The notes beneath the pieces are model-generated. The model was not told the origin of the DNA. It worked only from the letters and a program-made list of their open reading frames with translations, and searched no databases. From Muribaculaceae bacterium (GTDB taxonomy: Bacteria > Bacteroidota > Bacteroidia > Bacteroidales > Muribaculaceae): DNA of 64,000 nt. The stretch is taken from positions 1 through 64,000 of the forward strand of contig JAFQAS010000025.1 of NCBI GenBank assembly GCA_017399915.1, read 5' to 3'. Positions 1 through 9,013 of the stretch are shown piece by piece. Position numbers and translations under genes: made by a program. Within the stretch, counting starts at the first letter, position 1; every line of letters starts with the position of its first letter.

Positions 1-185
1 TCCATACGCTCTGCTAATTGCTTTTGCGTAATACCATCAGCCTCCATTTTATCAAGCATACGCATAGCAATATTTTGAGAGTAGCGAAGCCATTCCTTGT
101 TCGCTTTTCTCTTCTCAGCCTCCTCACGCCATCTTGAAGGAGTGGCTGATTGATGTTGTCGAAGTCTGTTTAATGTATTATCCAT
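1..185 (-). CDS. XRE-family helix-turn-helix protein, N-terminal part (cut by window edge)
   Basis: The minus strand reads from ATG at 185 to the window edge and gives about 61 residues. It begins MDNTLNRLRQHQSATPSRW and then shows the start of an XRE-type helix-turn-helix (DKMEADGITQKQLAERM). The basic linker followed by this helix is typical of antitoxin-like regulators. It starts 12 nt after the stop of the upstream gene (198-746), so the two are probably cotranscribed as a toxin-antitoxin-like pair with the regulator second. The recognition helix lies outside the window. The DNA-binding role is inferred from the family. Confidence 0.7.
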   Translation of the reverse strand, partial: MDNTLNRLRQHQSATPSRWREEAEKRKANKEWLRYSQNIAMRMLDKMEADGITQKQLAERM

Positions 186-197
186 ATCCGTATGTTT

Positions 198-746
198 TTA
201 GAGTTCACTAATATAATCGATAAAACCATCGTCATCAACAATGCCCTCGTCAAGTAAGAAGCGACGCACTTTCTCTATTTTATCAAGTTCGGCTTGAGTG
301 TGTGGTCGTTCTTGCATTGTTGCAGTAAGTTTTATAGCACCACCTGTTATGATATATTTACCATCAGCAAGACGAATTGCATATATTCTTAACCAAGAAT
401 CATGGCGATTTGTTCTCTCTCCACGAGCTTTCATTTTCTCCAACATTTCAGCAATAGTACGATTATTGCTTAATGGGCGAAAAATCAAATCAAGGTCGGC
501 CTCAGGCGAAATATCAAGAATTACACCTTCAAGTATTTCGCTGTCATCAATAGTGTCACTGATAGCCTGATTGATGTCAGTGATTTTGAAATATGCACTG
601 AGGTCGTTAATGTTTTCTTTGAAAAAATTACGCAACCACATTACATCATTCCATTGGTCAAACAGACGAAACAATTCATTATCTGTTGCTCCATCATATC
701 TGACTGCCCAAAGGCGACCATCACCGGTTATATCGTCAAAAGTCAT
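198..746 (-). CDS. Toxin-like protein of a putative toxin-antitoxin pair
   Basis: This 182-residue soluble protein has no signal peptide. I do not recognise a named family with certainty. The C-terminal half (RIYAIRLADGKYIITGGAIK followed by HTQAELDKIEK) resembles HigB/RelE-like partners that are paired with an XRE regulator in Bacteroidetes. A longer reading frame from a TTG at 767 exists, but a TATCTTTG -7 box covers 765-772, so the transcript must start downstream of that TTG and the ATG at 746 (MTFDDITGDG) is the likely start. The XRE gene follows after 12 nt. Toxin function is an inference from gene pairing. Confidence 0.6.
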   Translation of the reverse strand: MTFDDITGDGRLWAVRYDGATDNELFRLFDQWNDVMWLRNFFKENINDLSAYFKITDINQAISDTIDDSEILEGVILDISPEADLDLIFRPLSNNRTIAEMLEKMKARGERTNRHDSWLRIYAIRLADGKYIITGGAIKLTATMQERPHTQAELDKIEKVRRFLLDEGIVDDDGFIDYISEL

Positions 747-764
747 ATCTTTCTTATTTGGGGA

Positions 765-808
765 CAAAGATAAAACAAAAAATCGATATATACAACTTAT
801 AGGTTGTA
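765..808 (-). promoter_or_regulatory. Promoter and palindromic operator of the toxin-antitoxin-like pair
   Basis: On the minus strand a TATCTTTG -7 box (765-772) is preceded, with a 20-bp spacer, by TTG (793-795) as -33 element. A near-perfect inverted repeat TACAACTTATAGGTTGTA (791-808) covers the -33 element and fits an operator for the XRE protein (inference). The rest of the gap to the next gene (809-1112) shows no gene or clear signal to me. Confidence 0.6.
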
Positions 809-1112
809 TTATTTCAGAATCAATAGCCTTTATTTTCTTTTTTGTTTACAAACTTAGGTGGCAAAAATGGTTTTGTCGTGTCGGAATTATGCCACTAAGT
901 AAACTCGTCGGGGTTGTCGCCGAGATGTAGTTATCGCTCTTCAACATTTATATAATTGATGAGTCAACTAAATAAGAATGCATCATAATGCCAATTAGAT
1001 AATAAATGTAATCGCTCATTTGTGAAAAATTACGCTACACTTATGCTTTTGCTTTATAGCAACTGCGAGATTTAATAATGACAATATTGGACTAACTTAA
1101 ATACATCTCAAA

Positions 1113-1844
1113 ATGAAAAGATTTCTATTCCTAACGCTAATCCTTATTTCATCGGCAATTATCGTTTCTTGTAGCAGCGACGATGAACCAAAAGCAAAAT
1201 TCAGAGACATTACTCTTAATTGTGGTCAATCATATACCATAGCCGATGCTGATGCTGAATGGACTACATCTAATGAATACATCGTTTCAGTTTCAAAAAA
1301 CGTCATTACCGCCGAGCGTGTTGGCGAAGCCCTTATTTCAAGTTCAAAAGGAGAATTTAAAGTAACAGTAAATGGCGTCGCTCCTGAGGCATATTTCATT
1401 CCATACACTAATTGGGGCGCAACACGAAGCACTGTAAAGAATTTCATGAAAGAATATACTATTTATGCTGAAGAACCTAAGGTATTAGGCTATTCCGTAG
1501 GGGCTTATTCATATGTTCTCTATTCATTCAACGAAGACCACCTAAATACAGCCATTACAATAATCGATGGCAATTATGTCGATGGTAATACTATTTTTGA
1601 TTTTATGTATGAAAGATATATACTTTTTGACATTAACCAAGATATAAATACTTACTATTTCTTAACGACCGACCAAAAAACTTTAATAGCATTTTCATCA
1701 AATAAAATCGAATCGGGAGTTGTTTACATGATTGCATATATGCCTTATAACAAAAGCCGTTCTTTAAATGACATCAAAAATCAATTTGATTTTGCAATAC
1801 CAAAGATGGCAGCAAGTCAATTTATTGAAATTCCCTTTAAATAA
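1113..1844 (+). CDS. Exported lipoprotein with Ig-like N-terminal segment, function unknown
   Basis: This 243-residue protein has a lipoprotein signal peptide with lipobox IVSC (Cys about residue 20) followed by SSDDEP, a Bacteroidetes type of surface-export context. Residues 30-75 (ITLNCGQSYTI, WTTSNEYIVSVS, ITAERVGEALI) resemble a degenerate Big_2-type bacterial Ig fold. The rest matches nothing I recognise. It is followed by a good terminator and seems to be monocistronic. No catalytic motif is visible. Confidence 0.75.
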   Translation: MKRFLFLTLILISSAIIVSCSSDDEPKAKFRDITLNCGQSYTIADADAEWTTSNEYIVSVSKNVITAERVGEALISSSKGEFKVTVNGVAPEAYFIPYTNWGATRSTVKNFMKEYTIYAEEPKVLGYSVGAYSYVLYSFNEDHLNTAITIIDGNYVDGNTIFDFMYERYILFDINQDINTYYFLTTDQKTLIAFSSNKIESGVVYMIAYMPYNKSRSLNDIKNQFDFAIPKMAASQFIEIPFK

Positions 1845-1888
1845 CGCAATTAACTCGCTAAAGAGTAACAATCATATAATCAAATCAC

Positions 1889-1922
1889 ACGCCGAGGGAA
1901 ATATTCTCCTCGGCGTATTTTT
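1889..1922 (+). terminator. Rho-independent terminator of the lipoprotein gene
   Basis: ACGCCGAGG (1889-1897) pairs with CCTCGGCGT (1908-1916) and is followed by ATTTTTG. It lies 45 bp after the stop of the lipoprotein gene. Confidence 0.85.
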
Positions 1923-1968
1923 GTCACAAATATTCTCCTACTCTAACCATAATCTCAACAAATTAGTG

Positions 1969-1976
1969 TATCTTTG
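1969..1976 (+). promoter_or_regulatory. -7 box of the rfbC promoter
   Basis: TATCTTTG matches TAnnTTTG 23 bp before the rfbC start. I see no clear -33 TTTG at the usual distance. Confidence 0.5.
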
Positions 1977-1999
1977 TAGAAACATCTAATTAATCGACA

Positions 2000-2551
2000 A
2001 TGACTTTTACCGAACAAAATATTAAAGGTGTGTGGATAATAGAGCCGGTGCGACATGGTGATGCACGCGGCTACTTTATGGAAAGTTTCAAAAAGGCTGA
2101 ATTTCAAGCCCATGTGGGCGAAGTGGAATTTGTGCAAGACAATGAATCGGTATCAACTCGTGGTGTGTTGCGAGGGTTACATTTTCAACGCAACGAATGG
2201 GCTCAGGCCAAGTTGGTAAGAGTGTCGCGCGGTCGAGTGATAGATGTGATTGTAGATATTCGCAAAGACTCCCCCACCTTTGGGCAACACCTTGCCGTGG
2301 AGTTGAGCGAGGACAACTGCCGTCAACTTTTTGTGCCTCGCGGCATGGCTCACGGCTTTATCGTGTTGAGCGACATAGCACAATTTCAATACAAAGTCGA
2401 CAATGTGTATGCCCCTCAAGCCGAAGCCACATTGCGATTTGACGACCCTGTTCTCGGCATCGAATGGCCACTCCCTGCCAATGAACTCAACCTCTCAGAA
2501 AAAGACTCCCATGGTCTATCGCTCAGCGAAATCGAACCACAAGTAGTATAA
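2000..2551 (+). CDS. rfbC: dTDP-4-dehydrorhamnose 3,5-epimerase
   Basis: RmlC/RfbC epimerises dTDP-4-dehydro-6-deoxyglucose at C3 and C5 to dTDP-4-dehydro-rhamnose, the third step of dTDP-L-rhamnose synthesis for surface polysaccharides. The 183-residue length is normal for the family. Diagnostic segments are GDARGYF (20-26), LRGLHFQ with catalytic-type His61, FVPRGMAHGF (111-120), YKVDNVY (131-137) and the FDDP segment near residue 149. It stands alone here, without rfbA, rfbB or rfbD, between two terminators, so those steps must be encoded elsewhere. Confidence 0.95.
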   Translation: MTFTEQNIKGVWIIEPVRHGDARGYFMESFKKAEFQAHVGEVEFVQDNESVSTRGVLRGLHFQRNEWAQAKLVRVSRGRVIDVIVDIRKDSPTFGQHLAVELSEDNCRQLFVPRGMAHGFIVLSDIAQFQYKVDNVYAPQAEATLRFDDPVLGIEWPLPANELNLSEKDSHGLSLSEIEPQVV

Positions 2552-2572
2552 TATTCAATCAATATAACACAA

Positions 2573-2610
2573 AAAAATAGTTGCTATAGAGTCTTATAGC
2601 AACTATTTTT
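2573..2610. terminator. Bidirectional terminator between rfbC and the esterase gene
   Basis: AAAAATAGTTGCTATA (2573-2588) pairs with TATAGCAACTATTTTT (2595-2610). The A-tract and T-tract allow it to serve both convergent genes. Confidence 0.85.
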
Positions 2611-2625
2611 ATATATTAGGATACT

Positions 2626-3525
2626 TTACTTGTTAAAGATATCGTAGAAATATTGGAGATGATAGCGAATTGAGTTTTTCCAATATGAATGAGAGTGTTT
2701 TCCCGGACGTTCGCTATAATCGTGTGGGATTTTGTATTTCAACATTTCTTCATGGAGTTCGCGATTCACTCCAATAAAGAAGTCATCAACACCACAATCA
2801 AATGTGATATTTAATTGACCCGGTTTAAGATTTTTCACGAGAGTGATTACAGTGTGATCTTTCCAACGTTGTGGATATTGAGCTTGAGAGCCCAATCGTT
2901 GTGCCATTTTCCACGATTTAGCCCATTTAGGTTTGTTGATATTCACACCACCACTCATGCTACCTGCCGAGCCCCAAATATCGCTATGACGCATTCCAAG
3001 CCACAAGCTACCATGGCCGCCCATACTCAAGCCTGTGATTGCACGATGCTTTGCATCGGCGATAGTGCGATAATTTTCATCGATATATGGCACAAGCTCT
3101 TCAACAAAGAATGATTCCATTTTGAGTTTTGGATCGGCGGGAGCATCCCAATACCAGCTGTCGCGTCCGTCGGGCAATACAAAAATCATATCATAATGCG
3201 AAGCAAGGCTATCCAATTTTGGTTCGGTAAGAGTGAGCCATGAAGTATAATCACCATCATATCCATGAAGGATATATACAACCGGATATTCTTTATCTTC
3301 AGATGTGGCATATGATTCAGGCAATATCACATTCACATCCATTGGCGATGCAATATTTGTAGCAGGCACTTGAATATGATTTACTTGCTTAAATGCTGAT
3401 TCGACTTGTGCCACTTCATTTTGCTCAGCGACTTGCGTTTCTGATTGCAACTTAGCACTCTCTCCGGCACAAGCAACTGCTACGATGCTCATAGCCATTA
3501 AGATTGACAAAACACACTTTTTCAT
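2626..3525 (-). CDS. Exported esterase, alpha/beta-hydrolase of the FrmB/esterase D type
   Basis: This 299-residue alpha/beta-hydrolase carries an N-terminal export signal ending near VAVACAGE, possibly a lipoprotein signal at Cys19. Residues 50-295 form the putative esterase domain: HGYDGDYTSW (87-96), the nucleophile elbow GLSMGG with Ser167, Asp247/248 (CGVDDFF) and His277/279 (GKHSHSYW) as the rest of the triad. Homologs in Bacteroidetes are acyl or feruloyl-type esterases, but the substrate cannot be told from sequence. It is monocistronic, with its own promoter (3643-3675) and a shared terminator. Confidence 0.88.
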   Translation of the reverse strand: MKKCVLSILMAMSIVAVACAGESAKLQSETQVAEQNEVAQVESAFKQVNHIQVPATNIASPMDVNVILPESYATSEDKEYPVVYILHGYDGDYTSWLTLTEPKLDSLASHYDMIFVLPDGRDSWYWDAPADPKLKMESFFVEELVPYIDENYRTIADAKHRAITGLSMGGHGSLWLGMRHSDIWGSAGSMSGGVNINKPKWAKSWKMAQRLGSQAQYPQRWKDHTVITLVKNLKPGQLNITFDCGVDDFFIGVNRELHEEMLKYKIPHDYSERPGKHSHSYWKNSIRYHLQYFYDIFNK

Positions 3526-3642
3526 TGTTTATTAATTTTATTAGTTGTTAGTGAATAATCTATTTTACAACCACATTGTAGAATGTGAATCAAATTTATC
3601 TATTTAATAATATTTCACCACTACTTTGTGATTATATTATTG

Positions 3643-3675
3643 CAAAGATACAATTCTAACGATTAATTCACAAAA
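3643..3675 (-). promoter_or_regulatory. Promoter of the esterase gene
   Basis: On the minus strand TTTTG (3671-3675) and TATCTTTG (3643-3650) are separated by 20 bp, the Bacteroidetes -33/-7 arrangement. The leader to the ATG at 3525 is about 110 nt. Confidence 0.75.
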
Positions 3676-3701
3676 TTATTTAGTGATATGAGCATGTTTT
3701 A

Positions 3702-3732
3702 TTGCAATTTCATCGTAAAGTTGCTACCTTTG
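3702..3732 (+). promoter_or_regulatory. Promoter of phoH
   Basis: TTG (3702-3704) and TACCTTTG (3725-3732) are separated by 20 bp, 24 bp before the phoH start. Confidence 0.7.
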
Positions 3733-3756
3733 TATCATTAAATTTAATTCAGCTGA

Positions 3757-4746
3757 ATGATTGAACGCATTGTAATTATCGACAATGTTGACCCGGTGAT
3801 TTTCTATGGGGTCAACAATTGTAATATGCAATTGATACGCAACTTATTCCCTAAGTTGCGCATGGCAGCTCGTGGCTCTGTCATAAAGGTTATTGGCGAC
3901 AATGACGAAACTGCCGATTTCGAAAAAAAAATCAAAGAATTAGAATCATATTGCGCTAAATACAACAAACTCACCGAAGAGGTGATTCTCGAAGTGATTA
4001 AAGGAGGAACGCCACAAGAGGTAAAAAGCGACGATGTGATAATATTTGGCATAAATGGCAAGCCCATTTCGCCTCGCTCTCCTAACCAACAATTACTCGT
4101 TGAAGCTGTATTAAAAAACGACCTCACTTTTGCCCTTGGCCCTGCCGGTACAGGCAAAACCTATCTTGCCATAGCACTTGCTGTGAGAGCTTTAAAAAAT
4201 CGCGAAGTGAGAAAGATTATCCTTTCACGTCCGGCTGTTGAAGCCGGTGAGAAACTCGGATTTCTCCCCGGAGATATGAAAGATAAAATCGACCCATATC
4301 TTCAACCTCTTTACGATGCGCTTGAAGATATGATTCCCGCCGTGAAGTTAAAAGAGTATATGGACACAAATGTGATCCAAATCGCGCCATTGGCATTTAT
4401 GCGTGGACGCACACTCAACGACGCCGTGATTGTGCTCGATGAAGCGCAAAACACCACCACTCATCAAATCAAAATGTTCCTTACCCGCTTGGGTATGAAC
4501 GCAAAAATGATTATCACCGGCGACGCCACTCAAATCGACCTACCTCGCTCCACTGTGTCGGGGCTCATGCATGCGCTTCGTGTGTTGAAAGGCATTCCCG
4601 GAATCGGTCATGTGGAATTTGGCAAAAAAGACATTGTGCGACACCAATTGGTGCAACGCATCGTTGAAGCTTACGAAAAATGGGATAAATCCAACCCCAA
4701 ACCCGAAGCATCAACACCCGAAGACAACGATAAAAAACAAAATTAA
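3757..4746 (+). CDS. phoH: PhoH-like P-loop ATPase
   Basis: This 329-residue cytosolic protein has an N-terminal KH-like segment (about 1-80) and a PhoH ATPase domain. Walker A is GPAGTGKT (128-135), Walker B is VLDEAQNTT (226-234) and the family signature GDATQIDLP lies at 255-263. PhoH proteins are SF1-related ATPases linked to RNA metabolism; the exact substrate is unsettled. The C-terminal tail is charged and low in complexity. purC follows 12 bp later, so the two are likely cotranscribed. Confidence 0.93.
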   Translation: MIERIVIIDNVDPVIFYGVNNCNMQLIRNLFPKLRMAARGSVIKVIGDNDETADFEKKIKELESYCAKYNKLTEEVILEVIKGGTPQEVKSDDVIIFGINGKPISPRSPNQQLLVEAVLKNDLTFALGPAGTGKTYLAIALAVRALKNREVRKIILSRPAVEAGEKLGFLPGDMKDKIDPYLQPLYDALEDMIPAVKLKEYMDTNVIQIAPLAFMRGRTLNDAVIVLDEAQNTTTHQIKMFLTRLGMNAKMIITGDATQIDLPRSTVSGLMHALRVLKGIPGIGHVEFGKKDIVRHQLVQRIVEAYEKWDKSNPKPEASTPEDNDKKQN

Positions 4747-4758
4747 CACAAACATATT

Positions 4759-5709
4759 ATGGCAACATTATCAAACACCGACTTTAATTTTCCCGGTCAA
4801 AAAAGCGTTTATCACGGCAAAGTTCGTGAAGTTTACAACATCAACGACGACATCTTAGTGATGATTGCGTCAGACCGCATTTCGGCTTTCGACGTTATCC
4901 TTCCTAAAGGTATCCCCTACAAAGGACAAGTGTTAAACCAAATCGCGGCTAAATTCCTCGATGCAACCGCCGACATTGTCCCCAACTGGAAACTTGCCAC
5001 TCCCGACCCAATGGTTACAGTGGGTTTGAAATGCGAAGGATTCCGTGTTGAAATGATTATCCGTGGATACCTCACAGGTAGTGCTTGGCGCGAATATCAA
5101 GCCGGTTGCCGCGAACTTTGTGGTGTGAAACTTCCCGACGGAATGCGCGAAAACGAACGCTTCCCCGAACCTATCATCACCCCAACAACTAAAGCCGATG
5201 AAGGTCACGACGAAAATATTTCTCGCGAAGAAATCCTTGCTCAAGGCATCGTGAGCAAAGAAGACTATGAAGTGATGGAACAATACACTCGTGCTCTTTT
5301 TGCTCGTGGCACTGAAATGGCTGCTGAAAAAGGTCTTATCCTTGTTGATACAAAATATGAATTCGGCAAACGCGACGGCAAAGTGTATCTCATCGACGAA
5401 ATCCACACTCCCGACTCATCTCGCTATTTCTATGCCGAAGGTTATCAAGAACGTTTCGAAAAAGGCGAACCACAAAAACAACTCTCTAAAGAATTTGTGC
5501 GTCAATGGCTCATCGAAAACAACTTTATGGGCAAACCCGGACAAGTTGTTCCTGAAATGACAGATGAATATTGCGAAAGTGTTTCTCAACGCTATATCGA
5601 GCTTTATGAACACATCACAGGCGAAAAATTCGTCAAAGATGAAGATCCTAATTTGAGCCAACGCATCGAAAAGAATGTGGTGGAATGCCTCAATAACCTC
5701 AAAAAATAA
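4759..5709 (+). CDS. purC: Phosphoribosylaminoimidazole-succinocarboxamide synthase (SAICAR synthetase)
   Basis: PurC ligates L-aspartate to CAIR with ATP in purine synthesis. The 316-residue length fits the longer Bacteroidetes form. Diagnostic segments are GKVREVYNI near residues 20-28, [27 protein letters not shown] and the C-terminal [12 protein letters not shown]. No other pur genes are adjacent. It sits between phoH (12-bp gap) and the menaquinone methyltransferase (13-bp gap) in a dense plus-strand run. Confidence 0.96.
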   Translation: MATLSNTDFNFPGQKSVYHGKVREVYNINDDILVMIASDRISAFDVILPKGIPYKGQVLNQIAAKFLDATADIVPNWKLATPDPMVTVGLKCEGFRVEMIIRGYLTGSAWREYQAGCRELCGVKLPDGMRENERFPEPIITPTTKADEGHDENISREEILAQGIVSKEDYEVMEQYTRALFARGTEMAAEKGLILVDTKYEFGKRDGKVYLIDEIHTPDSSRYFYAEGYQERFEKGEPQKQLSKEFVRQWLIENNFMGKPGQVVPEMTDEYCESVSQRYIELYEHITGEKFVKDEDPNLSQRIEKNVVECLNNLKK

Positions 5710-5722
5710 TTTCTGACAACAA

Positions 5723-6460
5723 GTGGAAGTAAAAGCCGAAAAAATCAACCCTTACGACAACAATCGAGCCAAGACCGAACAGGTAAAAGAAATGTTCGAC
5801 TCGATTGCTCCCGCCTACGACTTCATGAATCGTGCCATGACCTTTGGCATCGACAAATTGTGGCGTGCAAAAGCCGTGAGAATGATTAAGGCTCACACTC
5901 CCAACACAATACTCGACGTAGCAACAGGCACGGGCGACTTAGCCATCAAGCTCGCCCGCAGCCTTTCTATAAACAAAATCACGGGGATAGACCTATCAGA
6001 AGGAATGATTGAGATAGGCCGACGCAAAGTAACAGAAGCCAATCTCGACAATGTCATTTCATTCACCACAGGCGACTGCTTGAATCTACCTTTCGATGAC
6101 AATTCATTTGATTGTGTAACTGTTGCATATGGTGTGCGCAATTTTGAGCACCTCGACAAGGGATATCAACAAATGCATCGTGTGCTTAACAATGGGGGCA
6201 TGCTATGCGTGATTGAACTTTCCACCCCCACATCAAAAATCATCAAGCCCCTTTATAATTTCTACACTCACCACATCATTCCCTTTGTGGGACGACTAAT
6301 CTCAAAAGATGTTAGAGCCTACAGCTATCTTCCCGAAAGCATAGCTGCCGTGCCTCAAGGCAATGACATGTTGCAATTAATGAAAAATGCAGGGTTCAAA
6401 GACTGCAAATTTCATAGCATGACCTTTGGCACATGCACCATCTACACTGCCATTAAATAA
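5723..6460 (+). CDS. ubiE: Demethylmenaquinone methyltransferase (UbiE/MenG)
   Basis: This 245-residue class I SAM methyltransferase would carry out the last step of menaquinone synthesis, C-methylation of demethylmenaquinone. The SAM-binding motif ILDVATGTGDLA lies at 63-74, and the N-terminal family signature MFDSIAPAYDFMN at 24-36. GVRNF and IKPLYNFY are also family-typical. The start is GTG at 5723; an ATG start downstream would cut into the conserved N-terminus. Only menaquinone is expected in this group, so the MenG role is preferred over ubiquinone synthesis (inference). Confidence 0.93.
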   Translation: MEVKAEKINPYDNNRAKTEQVKEMFDSIAPAYDFMNRAMTFGIDKLWRAKAVRMIKAHTPNTILDVATGTGDLAIKLARSLSINKITGIDLSEGMIEIGRRKVTEANLDNVISFTTGDCLNLPFDDNSFDCVTVAYGVRNFEHLDKGYQQMHRVLNNGGMLCVIELSTPTSKIIKPLYNFYTHHIIPFVGRLISKDVRAYSYLPESIAAVPQGNDMLQLMKNAGFKDCKFHSMTFGTCTIYTAIK

Positions 6461-6494
6461 CCAATTTTTCATAATTACATTCAATATTCAGTCT

Positions 6495-7931
6495 ATGAAA
6501 AATAGAGTAGCTTTTATCATAATTTTATTTTTATGCCATTTTTCTTTTTTCTCAATGGCACAAACTCGTCATTTCCCTCAACCAAACAAAGGACTTCGAC
6601 TCGAAGGTGCCCTTGTTTCGGAAAATGGCGACACTCTAAAATTCGCTCACTCGCTCGACTCTGCCGAAATTGCCCGTAAAGATTCGGCTCGAATTATGGT
6701 TGCCGACTCCTCGGTGATGAAAAATCGTCCCAAGAGAATGCACGACACCTCTACACTCGACACTGTTTTGAACTCATTTTATGCCGACTCAATCCTATGC
6801 GATTCGTCTAAAATCGCTCCCGTTTTAGAGTCAGACACCGCTATAGCACTCCCTTCTCAACCGATAATTACTTCTGATAGCACTTTATCATCACCTAATT
6901 ATCAAAATTGGATTAATCGTGAGGCTAATCTAAGCAACCAATATCAACCATTAAATCAACGTCAAAACACCTTTGACAACAACAAAATCAAATACAACAT
7001 CGATAATCGATTAAAAATATCTCAAAGCTCTTATAAAGCCGACCCTAAGCAATTGGAAATTGAGGAACAAAGCAAAGAGGGAGTGTCATACGTAGGTGAA
7101 GCCGATATCAATCGTCGCAATTGGCTACACTCTTTCAATGGTTCGCTCCAATTCTCGCAAGCATATATCTCTCCCAACTGGTATCAAGGGGGTAACAATA
7201 ATCTCAACATGTTGCTCAACACTGAGTTCAACATCAAACTAAACGAAAAATTCCACCCCAATCTATTGTTTGAAACAAGCTTCAAATATAAATTGGGTAT
7301 GAACAGCGCACCCGAGGACACTTTGCGCAACTACAGTATTAGTGAGGATTTGTTTCAATTAAACAGCAAATTCGGGGTTCGCGCGGCAAAGCGTTGGTTC
7401 TATTCTATCCAACTTCAATTTAAAACTCAGGTGTTCAATGGATACAAAATCAACTCCAACGATCTCAAAGCATCATTCTTGTCGCCCGGCGAATTAAACG
7501 TGGGTCTTGGTATGACTTATAACTATGCCAACGAGAAGAAAACATTCTCATTTGATGCATCTATCTCACCTCTTTCTTACAACCTCAAATCATGTATTAA
7601 TTCTCGTATGCACGAAACAGATTTCGGCATTCCGGCAGGCAAAAAAACTGCAAGCGATATAGGTTCGAGTGGTGAAGGAAAACTCAAATGGCAAATTGCT
7701 CATAACATTTCTCTTTCATCTCGTTTGTTTGTGTTTACCGATTATCAATATATCCAAGGCGACCTCGAAAACACCTTGTCGTTTGCCATTAATCGATTTT
7801 TGTCGACTCAAATCAACGTGAATATGCGCTACGACTCAAGTTCGCCTCGTATTCCCGGCTCTAAGTGGCACAAATTCCAATTAAAAGAGATACTTAGCTT
7901 CGGATTTGCATATAGCTTCAAAAATTTATAA
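6495..7931 (+). CDS. Exported DUF3078 outer-membrane-type protein
   Basis: The gene encodes 478 residues from ATG 6495. A longer frame begins at 6426 inside ubiE, but the export signal (MKNRVAFIIILFLCHFSFFS, then MAQ) starts at 6495. Residues 25-190 are Ser/Asp-rich and probably disordered. From about residue 205 (WLHSFNGSLQFSQAYISPNW) to the end it matches the DUF3078 type, with alternating beta-strand sequence ending in aromatic residues that suggests an outer-membrane beta-barrel (inference). Function is unknown. It is followed after 15 bp by two more exported proteins. Confidence 0.85.
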   Translation: MKNRVAFIIILFLCHFSFFSMAQTRHFPQPNKGLRLEGALVSENGDTLKFAHSLDSAEIARKDSARIMVADSSVMKNRPKRMHDTSTLDTVLNSFYADSILCDSSKIAPVLESDTAIALPSQPIITSDSTLSSPNYQNWINREANLSNQYQPLNQRQNTFDNNKIKYNIDNRLKISQSSYKADPKQLEIEEQSKEGVSYVGEADINRRNWLHSFNGSLQFSQAYISPNWYQGGNNNLNMLLNTEFNIKLNEKFHPNLLFETSFKYKLGMNSAPEDTLRNYSISEDLFQLNSKFGVRAAKRWFYSIQLQFKTQVFNGYKINSNDLKASFLSPGELNVGLGMTYNYANEKKTFSFDASISPLSYNLKSCINSRMHETDFGIPAGKKTASDIGSSGEGKLKWQIAHNISLSSRLFVFTDYQYIQGDLENTLSFAINRFLSTQINVNMRYDSSSPRIPGSKWHKFQLKEILSFGFAYSFKNL

Positions 7932-7946
7932 TCAACCATATCACTA

Positions 7947-8537
7947 ATGCATCGAATATTATATTTCATAACCGTTTTGATGATATCGTTTTTTGCTTCG
8001 GCTCAATCGATACCTTCTCAATCTATTGTGATAGATGGTTATGAAAAAGACTCGGTGATAGCTCGTATGAAGCAAGCGCCACTACACAATGTCGAAGGAG
8101 TGTGGCAGTTTGTCGATGATGGAGCCGTTATTGCTATCGAACGTTTTAACCCCGATTATATTGCAGGCACACAAACCAACCATTATCGCATGGTTATAAT
8201 AAAATCGCCCGTGCTATCCATTGAGCGAGGCACTGTGATGGGATATATCATATCCACTGCCAAACGCAACATTTTCGATGCTTATATATACACCTCAGGA
8301 GGGCTGGAAGGGTTGCTTTCAAAACCGAAAACCTTTACCCTAAACCTTTCTGACGACAACCTGCTATCATTCAACGAATATAAAACCGAAGTAAAAATAA
8401 ATCTTTGGCGATGGCTGCCCTACATATACCAAGTAGGACTATCCATAACCAACTCTCGACCCAAAGGGCTTGATGGGTGCATTCGCATATATCCTCTATC
8501 AGCCACACAACCCCCTCTTAACCCTCGATATCTATGA
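7947..8537 (+). CDS. Small exported protein, function unknown
   Basis: This 196-residue protein has a signal peptide (MHRILYFITVLMISFFASAQ). The body shows EGVWQFVDDGAVIAIERF, which resembles a small beta-barrel exported fold, but I cannot name a family. Its stop overlaps the next start by 4 bp (ATGA at 8534-8537), so it is translationally coupled to the next exported protein. Confidence 0.75.
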   Translation: MHRILYFITVLMISFFASAQSIPSQSIVIDGYEKDSVIARMKQAPLHNVEGVWQFVDDGAVIAIERFNPDYIAGTQTNHYRMVIIKSPVLSIERGTVMGYIISTAKRNIFDAYIYTSGGLEGLLSKPKTFTLNLSDDNLLSFNEYKTEVKINLWRWLPYIYQVGLSITNSRPKGLDGCIRIYPLSATQPPLNPRYL

Positions 8538-9007
8538 GAATACTTGCCGTAATATTAACCATTTTAGCGATAGGATTAACTGCCGAAGCTCAACGCACTA
8601 CCCGCAAAGGGCTTAAGGAGATTCCTCGCACCGATTCATCTGCGATCGCCAATGTTGATACCCTAAGAAACGCATCTACCTCGGTAGTGGAAATATCGGG
8701 TTACGACAAGCCCCTATCTTCTCACCTCGAAACATTCTTTGTTACTAACAAAGGTAACAACACGGTCAAAGCAATAAACATAACCTTCAACTATTTCGAC
8801 CGCAAAAATCGCCAACTACACTCGGTGACAAAAACAATCGACTGTTCAATCCCTCCGGGACAAACTCGACAAATATCAACCCCATCGTGGGACAAGCAAA
8901 AATCATTCTACTACTATCGTAGTGCCAAACCTCGCCGACAAGCAACTCCATATAGCGTTACCCACACAATAAATTTCGTAGTTTCTCATCAGGCACAAAA
9001 ACTTTAG
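8534..9007 (+). CDS. Small exported protein, function unknown
   Basis: This 157-residue protein has a signal peptide (MRILAVILTILAIGLTAEAQ). The middle part (YDKPLSSHLETFFVTNKGN, ITFNYFDRKNRQLHSVTKTI, IPPGQTRQIS) reads like a single beta-sandwich of the kind that handles interactions outside the cytoplasm. I know no function. It is coupled by ATGA overlap to the gene before and ends 6 bp before paaK. Confidence 0.75.
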   Translation: MRILAVILTILAIGLTAEAQRTTRKGLKEIPRTDSSAIANVDTLRNASTSVVEISGYDKPLSSHLETFFVTNKGNNTVKAINITFNYFDRKNRQLHSVTKTIDCSIPPGQTRQISTPSWDKQKSFYYYRSAKPRRQATPYSVTHTINFVVSHQAQKL

Positions 9008-9013
9008 CAAAAA

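Noticed and set aside
571-930. Plus-strand open frame opposite the toxin-like gene
   Set aside because: It overlaps the minus-strand gene and its promoter, and the protein has no recognisable features.
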